A stretch of 64,000 bases of DNA from Eunapius fragilis (lineage: Eukaryota; Porifera; Demospongiae; Spongillida; Spongillidae), in assembly GCA_963681505.1 (NCBI GenBank), contig OY811988.1, positions 5,193,607 through 5,257,606 on the forward strand, given 5' to 3'. The stretch's first letter is position 1, and each line of letters starts with the position of its first letter. A program made the translations under genes and the position numbers. This document shows, in pieces, positions 55,085 through 64,000 of the stretch. The notes below the pieces were generated by a model that was not told the DNA's origin, made no database searches, and saw nothing but the letters and a program-made list of their open reading frames with translations.

Positions 55085-55555
55085 TCTAAGCCTTTTATAC
55101 TATAAGCCTCTTGGCCTTCTCATACTGTTGCCATCCATTTGTCTTCTCAAGCCCTGTACTGCTGTACTGATACCAGTCATTCATCGTAGCTGAAGTATTT
55201 GTTGGCCTTCTCCTTATACTGTTGGCCTTCTCCTTATACTGTTGGCCTTCTCCTTATACTGTTGGCCTTCTCCTTATACTGTTGGCCTTCTCCTTATACT
55301 GTTGGCCTTCTCCTTATACTGTTGGCCTTCTCCTTACACTGTTAACCTTCTTATACTGTTGGCCTTCTCCTTATACTGCTGGCCTTCTCCTTATTCCATT
55401 GGCCTTCTCCTTATACTGTTGGCCTTCTCCTTGTACTGTTGGCCTTCTCCTTATACTGCTGGCCTTCTCCTTATTCTGTTGGCCTTCTCCTTATACTGTT
55501 GGCCTTCTTGTTATTCTGCTGGCCTTCTCCTTATGCTGTTGCTGGTATCCAATAG
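55085..55555 (-). repeat. 20-bp minisatellite array, reverse orientation
   Basis: About 20 units reading TTCTCCTTATACTGTTGGCC. It is inverted relative to the arrays at 50.0-55.0 kb. Long frames on the + strand here are artefacts. Confidence 0.97.
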
Positions 55556-56340
55556 ACTTCTCAAGCCCTATACTGATGATGGCCATTTCTCACAGCTGAA
55601 GAACAGTACAGCTTACAGAGGTAAACATGCTAAGTCCACCACACACACGCATAAAGAGAAGGCCAACATGCCTTGTAGAGGAAATTGAACAAGGGAATAC
55701 TAGAGTGTACTAATCTAATTTAGCAGGTCATGCTTGTAGTGCTACTAACTTGATCAGGCCAAACATGGTCCTACACTGTACAATTATTAAATTGAAGTTG
55801 ACACGGGTCAACATTAAGCAGTTTGGGCAACTTGCCCTTTGGGGCCAGTGGTTGGTGGAACTCACTGCCCCCCACAGGACAAGTAATTTGCATATACCAC
55901 TGGCCCAAGGTAGGTCGGCGAACAGTTTGCATTCTAATAAACTGATAGCAGCAATTTTACACATGTGTATATGAGCAACATGGGGTATCATTGACTGATA
56001 ATGTAGAGCTATTTTGTTTGCCAGTAGCTCAGAAGCAAAGGTTGGAAGTGCATGGAGTAGTTTTGATAGCGAGATGTTATCTAACAGCACCCCCTCCCCC
56101 CTCGCCCGCACCGCGTCCCGTTCGTGGTGTTACCGGATACAGCTATTACAACAAGCTGCATGGTATAAGCGCTTCCTTATAGGGAACAGTTGAAGCGGGC
56201 GCGTAAACTGCATTGTTTTTTTTATTTGCCCTAACATCGCCTGCGCCAGCTGCGCGATGGGAATTTCTACTTGCGTTGGGCCAGCGGGCAACCGTTAATG
56301 TTAACCGCCTTAGTAACTATCTTCATAACTGATCATAAGA
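55556..56340. repeat. inverted linker D piece and linker E, copy 2
   Basis: AAGCCCTATACTGATGATGG then CCATTTCTCACAGCTGAA is the reverse complement of linker D. From 55735 linker E recurs. The stretch 55800-56300 has no second copy except ends, contains CACCCCCTCCCCCCTCGCCC, and shows no gene. Confidence 0.75.
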
Positions 56341-56712
56341 CAAACATTATAAGGGGAAAGCCTACAGTGTAAGAAGAAAGAGAGGTAAGGCCTATATAGT
56401 AGGGAGAATGGCCTATAGTGTAGGAGAATAACGAGAAAGCTTACGTTTAAGGAGAAACCCAATAATGCAAGTAGAAGGCCAATTTGGAAGGTTGAATATG
56501 GCACAGAAAGAAGGTGGGACAGGTTCCAATCTAATTCAGCAGAAACACTGTTACTAACTACATCAGTCTACATGTACTAGGAGATTAAGGCCCACACCAG
56601 AAATTGAGAACACCAACAGTATGAAGAGTGGCCAACAGACAGAGTAATTAATACTTTGCATGCTTGTGTATGTTTTTGTTTGTGTGTTTATGTTTGTGTA
56701 CATGTGTATGTG

Positions 56713-56744
<32 letters not shown>

Positions 56745-57400
56745 GGGTGTGTTGTGTGTGTGCTCTGCATGTTAGCAGGCTTACCTCTCCCCTGTGTTTC
56801 AGCTGTTAGAAATGGCCTGCATAGTATAGGGCTTAGACTAATGGATGGCAACAGAATAAGGAAAAGGACAACAGATTAAGGAGAAGGTGAAGGCAAACAG
56901 TTTAGGGAGTAATGGAAAGCCAACAGAATACAGTACTTCACATGCCTTGTTTGCACGTGTGTGTATGTGCATGTGTACTGAGCATATTCGCAGGCTTACC
57001 TCTCCCCTGTGATTCAATCAGCTGTAAGAAATGGCCAACATCAGTACAGGGCTTGATGGATAGCAACAGGATAAGGAGAGATAAGGAGAGAGGTCAATAG
57101 TATAAGGAGAGGTCAATAGTATAAGGAGAGGTCAATATAGTATAATGAGAGGTTATAGTATAAGGAGAGGTCAATAGTGTAAGGAGAGAGGTCAATTGTA
57201 TAATAAGAAGGGTAACAGTGAATAGAGGAGGCAGGTCATCAATCAGACCAAACATGGTCCTACACCATACAGGTATCAAACTGAAGCTGATTTATTAGCT
57301 ACTGCATTAACAATTTCGTACCTGATAATATATAAAATAAGGTCAACAGTATAAGGGGAAGGGCCAATAGAGTATTTTGCATACTTCTTAATGCTTTTGT
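56341..57400. repeat. diverged minisatellite, linker D copies 3-4, linker E copy 3
   Basis: Degenerate units lie at 56345-56480. Linker D with GT tract is at 56650-56860 and again at 56945-57070. A run of AAGGAGAGGTCAATAGTAT units lies at 57075-57200, and a partial linker E (CATGGTCCTACACCATACAG) at about 57250. Confidence 0.85.
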
Positions 57401-57800
57401 TTGCGGTGGTGTGTGTATGTGTGAGTAGGTGTGTGTGCTTGTATGTGTTTGTGTGCGCGTGCGCACGTGTGTATGTACATGTGTGTATGGGTGTATGTGT
57501 GTGTGTGTGTGTTGTGTGTGTGCACTCATGCCTGTTAGCATGCAGGCTTACCTTTCCCCTTGTTATTCAGCTGTGAGAATGGCCAACATCAGTATAGGGC
57601 TTCAAATGACTAATGGGATGGCAACAGAATAATAAGAAGGCCAACAGAATAATAAGAAGGCCAACAGTATAAGGAGAAGGCCAGCAGTATAAGGAGAAGG
57701 CCAGCAGTATAAGAAGAAGGCCAACAGTAACAGGAGAAGGCCAGCAGTATAGGGAGAAAGCCTGTAGTATATAGAGAGAAGGCCAACAGGCCGAAAGGTA
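57401..57800. repeat. linker D copy 5 and last forward minisatellite array
   Basis: A GT-rich tract (57403-57530), then the linker D tail, then about nine forward units (57626-57790) ending the field. Confidence 0.9.
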
Positions 57801-58785
57801 AAGGACGGCATAAATGCTGCCCTCCCTCCACTCCTATAGCTTTGGTCCCTCTAATCTTTACCACCCGTGAAGGGAAGTCACGCGCGTGCTAGTTTTCCAT
57901 ACCACATGATGTTGGTTGTATTTCTCACCAATAACTGTTTTAATATACAACATCACTTTTAAGCTGCGTGAGCGTAATCTTAAACGAATGGGCCTCGATA
58001 AACAGGGCCGCCGTATAATATAAGGATCTCGTGGTAATAATTTCTTTAGGATAAGATTACATATGTATGTGAGGAATGATCATGAAGGCATCGATGAAAA
58101 TTACTACTGCATCCATGGCGCCTCTACAGCACTCCAAGCACTTACGCACTCACAACTCCGGAGACCTCCCCGCAAGCATCTCTCTAGAAACGTGGAAACC
58201 GCGCACGTGAGCCATAATTCCGCCTCGCAGATTGCTAATTCTGATCAGTAAGTGAAGCAAAAATAGGGTTGAGGGTTAGCATCAAAAGGTAACGAACGAA
58301 CTTTCCATTCTATAATAGGAAGGCGCGCTGTGTTTGCACTTATATGCCTATGGCATAGAGAGAAGGCCTGCAGTTTAGGGTAACAGCACAACAAACAGTC
58401 CCATCATGCATGGGGTCAAGGAGAACATTCGAAGAAGGCTGGTAATGGAACATCCACCATGTAGCTGAGTTGATTATCAAGTATGAAGCACATCATTCTA
58501 AATGAACGTCTAAGAAGTTCAACTAAAGTGTGAGAATGTACTGTCAATCTAGTAGGTTCAAAGGTTTGTGACATCACACTCCATCAGGTCATATAACGTG
58601 GACCCCCCCACTGACTACAGAAAATAAACGCTATACGACTGCAAACTAGCCTCGTATCCAGGCCGATTTACGCATAATGTGCATTATCGCAATGCTCGTC
58701 GTGCAACATACTTGTTGCGGTCAGACCGGTGCCTCTAAGTCAACACGTGCTGGCATGCCAGCGCGCGCGCGCGCATACACACACT

Positions 58786-58790
<5 letters not shown>
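57801..58790. other. unique DNA after the minisatellite field
   Basis: No recognised gene. A 62-codon frame at 58063-58251 is unsupported. A single degenerate minisatellite unit occurs at about 58358. Confidence 0.4.
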
Positions 58791-58833
<43 letters not shown>

Positions 58834-58843
58834 GTGTGTGTGT
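58791..58843. repeat. (GT)n microsatellite
   Basis: A GT tract preceded by GCGCGCGCGCGC (about 58761-58773), a CpG dinucleotide run. Confidence 0.93.
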
Positions 58844-58963
58844 GGTCTCGCGCGCGGCGGATGTCAGCATGTGCATGTATTCGTGTTGTAATTATAAGTT
58901 TACTGCCTGTTTGCGGCCCAATGTTTTGTGGACACTTCCGAAAAATTGAAATGCAATGATGTC

Positions 58964-59209
58964 ATGCCCTTAACAACGACATTCGCAACCAAAGACCTTT
59001 GTAACGTGAGCTCACTCAAAAACAGCGATGAGCTAATCGCCATTTTACCACGCTACAAGGAAAGGAACACCTTTTTGTGTTGCAAACCACGAGACGTAGT
59101 CAACTTGCTACGGCCAGCTACGAGACTTGAAAGCGGGTTAGTCTTTGCGTACCCCTTCGATACAGAAGCGATTCTCCACGCCTGCGACAATCAGAAAACT
59201 GACATAAAG
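58964..59209 (+). CDS. possible first exon, unidentified protein
   Basis: ATG at 58964 opens 82 codons to a donor-like AAAG|GTTTGT at 59210; an in-frame TAA follows nine bases later. The peptide starts MPLTTTFATKDLCNVSSLKN and includes DELIAILPRYKERNTF, LCCKPRDVVNLLRPATRLE and GLVFAYPFDTEAILHACDNQ. Composition is protein-like and the DNA is CpG-richer than its flanks. I recognise no family. It lies next to, but on the opposite strand from, the RAG1-N-terminus-like gene. Confidence 0.4.
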
Positions 59210-59364
59210 GTTTGTTCGTAAAGGGAACTAAAGGTACTAATAGATATTAGCATTGGTTTGTAGCCACAGTTTTTCTTGGACAGTGACCAAACATACTAAA
59301 AGTTAATACTCTTTACCGGCCAGCGCTGGAGTATCGTCTGACGTTTATTTGTTTGGTTACTAGC

Positions 59365-59815
59365 CTACTGTGGGATTGCCGCTACGTTACGTGGGGCAAT
59401 GAACAGAAGTTGTTCTTTCATCATTGAGAGCAACTGCTGGACCTTATCTAGCATATAGAATGGTAGGTCCTTTGTAGCGTGTTGAAACGGGCATGTATTG
59501 ATTCGGCCCCTTGTTCTCCAAGGAGGCCTAACCCGACATCCCATTCCTTTGCCCAAGGAACTATAAGGTCCTCCAATAGATGCATTTTGGGTGAAATGGG
59601 GGAATCGGGGAAAGAAGCTCGGAAGTTCCCATGAACTGTGGTATTGCTGTTTCTGTTGGTAAATTAATCATTTTGTTGTAAACTGTGCCTAGTTCCTTGC
59701 ACTGTGCTTCTGTGATGAAGTTCTGGTCATATATACAATGACACTGGCTAAGAAGGGATAGTGTTTTAGTGAACTTTGTGCACACTTCTGTGGCAGAAGC
59801 AAGCAGAAGCAATCT
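59365..59815 (-). pseudogene. possible downstream exons of the RAG1-N-like gene
   Basis: Two minus-strand frames lie in line with the gene at 60.2-60.9 kb: 59561-59812 (FTKTLSLLSQCHCIYDQNFI, then TEAQCKELGTVYNKMI) and 59365-59556 (HATKDLPFYMLDKVQQLLSM, then MKEQLLFIAPRN). They are protein-like but separated by a stop and a frame change, and their splice phases do not obviously fit the upstream exon. Assignment to the same gene is inferred from strand and order only. Confidence 0.3.
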
Positions 59816-60104
59816 GTGTGGGTCACATTACTATGGCAACTTCAATCATACAGTTGCACAGTTTGGTAATGTTTGATGGCTAGTAGATATAGGATTCATG
59901 TAAGCACATTTAATTCAACTTGATAACCTCCATGTGTACCTGTAACGCCTTGTGTATATGATTACCAACAAAGGCACCACCAAAGTATTGTTGCCTGTGT
60001 ACATGAAAGGATTGTAGAGCTGCATCCAAACCTTTCACAAATCATGGATGCTGAAGCCATTCTGGACTACTTTGGTGAAAGCTGCAACGTTGTCATCCTG
60101 TGTA

Positions 60105-60156
<52 letters not shown>
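60105..60156. repeat. (TG)n microsatellite
   Basis: A TG tract in the presumed intron of the minus-strand gene. Confidence 0.93.
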
Positions 60157-60157
<1 letters not shown>

Positions 60158-60203
60158 TGTAGTGTGTATATGTAAAACAACTCAGCACTGGTCTTATCCT
60201 TAC

Positions 60204-60498
60204 CAATTTCTTCACAGATTGTCTCATTTCATCGGTGTGCTGAAGGAGGTTTTCCAGGATGCTATTTTCCTCATCAAATGCAATGGCTAGATAAGTGAGC
60301 AGTTCCTCTGCAGCTGATAGTGCACTCCGGGCCTGTTTTTGCTTAGCTTGTGCAGCTTGCAGCTTTTTTCAGTCCATTGCTAGATGTGCTACTTCCTGCA
60401 TGGTTTGTCAGGGTCAACTGCAAATCTAACTTGTCCTCTAACAGTTCATATATCTTTGTGAAGATGCCTAGAGTGATGAGGAGTCCAGGTAGGCATAC
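60204..60498 (-). pseudogene. RAG1-N-like gene, coiled-coil exon (broken)
   Basis: On the minus strand the acceptor TTACTTGTTCTAG precedes the exon, and the frame starting VCLPGLLITLGIFTKIYELL runs to the middle. Translation then moves to another frame that reads KLQAAQAKQKQARSALSAAE, then ELLTYLAIAFDEENSILENL and LQHTDEMRQSVKKL, a clear coiled-coil heptad pattern, ending at donor TTG|GTAAGG. A frame change, plus a TGA just before KKLQ in the second frame, breaks the exon next to an A homopolymer. This is either real decay or sequence error. Confidence 0.5.
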
Positions 60499-60561
60499 CT
60501 AGAACAAGTAAGGAAAATAAACTTGTAGTCATATGATAGTTAAAGTGCTGTACAGGTATAC

Positions 60562-60882
60562 CTGTGATAGGGGAACATCAAGAATGCCATCAGCCACACA
60601 ATTGTAGTAGTCCTTGACTTTTTCGATCCTATCCCCACCTGCTGTCATGAAATTGCTGTAGTTGGTCTGGATGCTCTCCACAGTGTGTTTCTTCCACTCA
60701 TAAGGAATTGTACTGTGTAGTGAGATTGTTGGCACTGTGCTTGATCCATAACTTGTTTGCAATGATAACAGAATTTGAGTGGGTGAATGTTGACAGCATC
60801 ATTGTGAGTATCAATGCCAAATACTGATTGTAAATCTGCTGCAAACTCTGTGCATTGGTATGACCGCCTTGATTTCTTATCC
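60562..60882 (-). pseudogene. RAG1 non-core N-terminus-like zinc-binding exon (broken)
   Basis: After acceptor GTGGCACCTAG the minus strand encodes RRSYQCTEFAADLQSVFGID, then a short link and NIHPLKFCYHCKQVM. The family pattern L..VF.ID...D...IHP..FC..C...M is that of the non-core N-terminal region of RAG1 (zinc-binding, upstream of the RING), also reported in invertebrate transposon-like proteins. One frame change later comes TIPYEWKKHTVESIQTNYSN, matching the position of the EW.PH....C segment after it in RAG1, although Cys residues expected there are absent. Donor CAG|GTATAC ends the exon. The frame change near 60755 makes it a pseudogene or an assembly error. Confidence 0.6.
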
Positions 60883-60899
60883 CTAGGTGCCACAAGCAA

Positions 60900-61271
60900 T
60901 CAACAACACACCCTGCATCGCTCTTGAACTTTGTTTATGTGGTGTTGCTCCATTCAAACCGCACCTATATTCATAAAATGCACACGCCGCGTAAGGTGCT
61001 AAAACAAACTGTGGCTTGTTCTGAAGGCAGTACGTGCACATATTTGTAACTGCAGGGAGGCAAACACAATACAGTTCTAATTAATCCCAACCAGTATTTC
61101 GAGCTCATGACCCGCGCGAACCCATTTTGCAGATTGAAGAACGGTTTCTATCGTAGGTTATCAGTGCTAAACACAGTAAGCTTACTTTTACACCTTAGGC
61201 CTATAAACGATGCAATCTAATAATTCCCCGCGGTAGTGGTGACTGCATGTCGCGCGCGCGCGCGCGCAATA
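60900..61271. other. intervening sequence with (CG)n run
   Basis: No gene. CGCGCGCGCGCGCGC at about 61252-61266 is a notable CpG dinucleotide run just before a candidate start codon. Confidence 0.45.
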
Positions 61272-61365
61272 ATGTGCACGGAAGAAGAAGAGTGTCTCAG
61301 CTTTGAAGATAAACAGAAGGGAATTGCAGATAATAAAGCTGGCAAACATGTGGAGGACATTGCAA
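61272..61365 (+). CDS. possible short first exon, unidentified
   Basis: ATG follows a (CG)n run directly and opens MCTEEEECLSFEDKQKGIAD, then NKAGKHVEDIA, with a consensus donor A|GTAAGT. No downstream partner exon was identified; the open frame at 61370-61594 is a candidate region but lacks a clear acceptor in phase. Weakly supported. Confidence 0.22.
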
Positions 61366-62190
61366 GTAAGTGTATACAGAAGCTATCAACACAAGGATAG
61401 TACCAAGAGCTGTAGCTGAGGGTAGCATACGTATGCAATCTAAGGTCATTGTGAATAAGCCTAAATACCCAGTAATTTACAGAGCAGTATTCCAGTGGTT
61501 CTACTTGCTTAGAAGCCTTCGGCGTGGTTGCAACCGTTACCAGTTTCACTTCATTCAAGCGAAGGCTATGCACAGGCCAAAGCTCTTAACATAGTTTATT
61601 TTAATACCTGATTTCAAAGCATCTGATGGCTGGTTTTTACACTTGGAGGTGGCGTTGAACGTGTTCGTCTCCACGCTAACGGGTTTGTGGGCATGATCGA
61701 ATTAAGGGTTGGGATTAATTAGAACTATTTTGTGTCCGCATGTAAGTTTCGCTTCCTGCAGTATATGATGTGCACATACTACATTTGTAAGTATTCCAAG
61801 CATATCAGTTTGTTACTATACATGTACTGAGTACTGTAACGTATTTACACACACACACACGCACACACACACACACACACGCACACACACACACTCACAC
61901 ACACACACAGATACTTTCACAGGTAACCAGGGCATGTACTCTGACTTCACCCAGATTTGTACGTAAATCCACCTGTAAACACACAGCAGTTGGATACAAA
62001 GAACCCACTTTACTGAATCATACCTAAGATGAGTTTACATTAGCCTACACCTGCATGCATTGAGGTTGTTGTTTCTTTACCATCTAGTGTACAGAGATCA
62101 AATGGCTAGGAATTCTGCATTAAGCTTGATAATACAACGCAGCATCCTAAAAAGGTTAATTCAGCCAATCAAAAAGTGAGCTGATATTTG
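61366..62190. other. sequence without recognised gene; (AC)n tract
   Basis: An (AC)n tract with GCAC and CTCAC interruptions lies at 61849-61909. A 75-codon + strand frame at 61370-61594 is unassigned. Confidence 0.4.
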
Positions 62191-62191
62191 T

Positions 62192-62308
62192 CTATTTCTT
62201 GTCTGTACAGCAAAATGATGAAGGGTGGGTGCCATTATTATGGTAGAATACAGAAAAGAGCTGTGCTGCAAACTCAGAGCATTGAAAATAATGCTCTTTT
62301 CCTTTTCC
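62192..62308 (-). pseudogene. second RAG1-N-like exon copy, decayed
   Basis: Minus strand, after acceptor GCGCTGCAG: GKEHYFQCSEFAAQLFSVF parallels RRSYQCTEFAADLQSVF of the copy at 60.8 kb. It then loses the GID...D segment and jumps to NNGTHPSSFC before a stop. The matching acceptor position, the same domain start and an internal deletion indicate a paralogous exon, not chance similarity. Confidence 0.5.
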
Positions 62309-62423
62309 CTGCAGCGCTTTCGAGTCATCTATGTGGTGATCCATTGAACCTAGGTGGTCGAATACGATTGTACGAACGAGCAGCACCGATTATTCATAAG
62401 ATACAAGATCGTCGTACTGTGTT

Positions 62424-62651
62424 GTGAAAAACCAATTAATATGGCATGGCTTGTATGGCTGTTTTAAACACAGACATGATTCTTCTCTCTATGGTTGTGT
62501 ATGCAAACGTTTATGGAAAATTGTTGGCGTCCGTGGCATCAACCTGAAGTATAACCTCCCGATCGAATATAGGTCTAAAAATCTGCTGCGCGTTTATAGG
62601 AGATGTTATAGACCGCTTGCGTATGTAGAATATTGGAATTGGATGACTTAA
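62424..62651 (+). other. unassigned open frame
   Basis: A 75-codon + strand frame, rich in Arg, Tyr and Trp (for example LLRVYRRCYRPLAYVEYWNW), has no recognised domain. The opposite strand is also open. Probably not a gene. Confidence 0.15.
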
Positions 62652-62865
62652 AATGGCTCGCTCGAGATACAGTATGCTCGCACGCGTACGTATTTTTCCA
62701 ATCATTTACGGTATAGTTCTAATTGTAAACAATGCCTGACCTCAAACGGATGTGATCCCGCGTTCGCACTTTCTGTTTCACTGCAGTCAATGCTCTGGAT
62801 GTCAGGGCTGTAGATAAGGGTGGGGGGTATATAGTGAAATCATCTATGCCAAGACCCTGAATGTG

Positions 62866-62866
62866 G

Positions 62867-62931
<65 letters not shown>

Positions 62932-63015
62932 TCCGCATCATTACTGGTGCATGTCTGTATTTTTTGTTTGGAATGGTGTAACCCGCCCCCCCCCCCCCCC
63001 CCCCCCCCCCCAATG
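62866..63015. repeat. (GT)n and poly-C tracts with shared flank (copy 1)
   Basis: A GT tract (62866-62932) is followed by GTGCATGTCTGTATTTTTTG and GTTTGGAATGGTGT, then a poly-C run (62984-63011). The same flank follows the GT tract at 63802. Confidence 0.92.
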
Positions 63016-63799
63016 CATGCACAAAACCCCATTACCTGGCATGAGGTACTCTCCATTCTACACCTGCCTGCATGGGTACTCCCCCGTGATATTGTACAGG
63101 GGTGAAGTGTACACCGGTACTGGGTATGTATGTTCAGTAACTTATACATGCACAGTATTATGCATTCACTATGAAAGGGGATATGGTGGGGTTGCTAGTG
63201 TCAAAATACATTGCTACAGCTGCATAGTCATCTATTGACACTGTGTGTTGTTTAATGTACCTGCCCCTGGTTGGGTGTTTTTCCATGGCTTCACCTTTAA
63301 AAAAAAGTTGAGTTTCAGGACTTAGGACCCATTGTGATGCCAGCAAAATTGATGCACTGGTCCTTACATATAGCTGCACCTTCAGTCACACATGAGGCTA
63401 CACAATCGCCATGGGGTTTGGTGGGTTTTTGCACTTTTAAGACTAATTGAATAAAAAAGAGCTGCTATACTTACACTATTCATCTGTAAATAAAAATGGT
63501 AGGTTCACAAGCTTTATGTAATAGTGTGGTTTAAACCAGCTGTCACACTTGGTATTTGTCAAGCAAATCGTCATAACTTAGAAAGGTCAAAGTGTACAGA
63601 GCAAGGGGTCTATCTTTGAGGCTGAACAGTGGGTGTAGGTATAAGGGATGATTTGATAACGTAATTAAATTCATAATAGCTCCACCTGATTTGTGACGTC
63701 ACGTATTTTCTTCACAACATACTATTCTCAATTGAAGTTTTATCCAGCTATTGCCAAACCCATGCATGCATCCGATGTGCATTAGCTAGTTTTGCATAC

Positions 63800-63800
<1 letters not shown>
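63016..63800. other. right-edge sequence, no recognised gene
   Basis: Only short frames are present. No structure was seen apart from the flanking microsatellites. Confidence 0.4.
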
Positions 63801-63860
<60 letters not shown>

Positions 63861-63924
63861 ATCGTTACAGCTGTTGCGAGTGCATGTCTGTATTTATCAT
63901 TGTTTGGAATGGTGTGTTGGTACC

Positions 63925-63978
<54 letters not shown>

Positions 63979-64000
63979 ATCGTTACAGCTGTTGCGAGTG
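63801..64000. repeat. two tandem copies of a (GT)n-linked unit
   Basis: GT tracts at 63802-63859 and 63929-63977 are each followed by GCATCGTTACAGCTGTTGCG and AGTG. The first continues CATGTCTGTATTTATCATTG, then TTTGGAATGGTGT, as at 62950. The second is cut by the window edge. Confidence 0.92.

Noticed and set aside
59365..60882. Complete RAG1/RAG2-type transposon
   Set aside because: Only the non-core N-terminal-like zinc-binding segment is seen. No core recombinase catalytic domain, RAG2 kelch repeats or terminal signal sequences were found in the window.

Overview
This is eukaryotic (metazoan) nuclear DNA. It has long spliced introns, a nuclear-receptor gene, degenerate DIRS-like and Ty3/gypsy-like retroelements, many foldback/MITE elements, long (TG)n, (CT)n and poly-G/poly-C tracts, and two very large minisatellite fields. 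The receptor is a divergent NR2 (RXR/HNF4-class) protein, and there is a zinc-finger region resembling the non-core N-terminus of RAG1. Together these would suit an early-branching animal such as a sponge or cnidarian. That placement is inference, and a mollusc or other invertebrate cannot be excluded.

Layout. 1-11 kb: intergenic DNA with foldback elements (1.5, 5.97, 7.07, 9.0, 9.9 and 11.06 kb), a broken Ty3/gypsy pol (2.7-4.5 kb) and a broken DIRS-like RNase H (10.2-10.9 kb). 11.4-22.2 kb: an 11-kb repeat cluster. Arrays of a 21-bp minisatellite in opposite orientations flank a ~270-bp linker 'A' and are separated by a ~1.1-1.5-kb linker 'B', giving the order sat(+)-A-sat(-)-B, twice. 22-25.6 kb: unique DNA ending in a CpG-richer, promoter-like stretch.

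25.6-43.8 kb: the main gene, a nuclear receptor on the + strand. Three exons join in frame (25608-25839, 42166-43161, 43391-43641) to give 492 aa with a poly(A) signal at 43835. Its 16.3-kb first intron holds a 3.7-kb near-palindromic element with an 11-bp target-site-like duplication, decayed DIRS-type reverse transcriptase remains, and several other foldbacks.

44.4-47.2 kb: splice-flanked ORFs that may be part of another + strand gene. 47.8-49.6 kb: a CpG-rich stretch with small ORFs on both strands. 49.85-57.8 kb: an 8-kb field of a 20-bp minisatellite that switches orientation and is interrupted by repeated linkers, some carrying (TG)n. 58.9-62.4 kb: one unidentified + strand exon candidate, a damaged RAG1-N-terminus-like gene on the minus strand (59.4-60.9 kb) and a second, more decayed copy (62.2-62.3 kb). 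62.8-64 kb: (TG)n tracts that share a common 3' flank.

No tRNA or rRNA gene, CRISPR array or operon was recognised. Most long open frames in the window are by-products of tandem repeats and are not annotated as genes.
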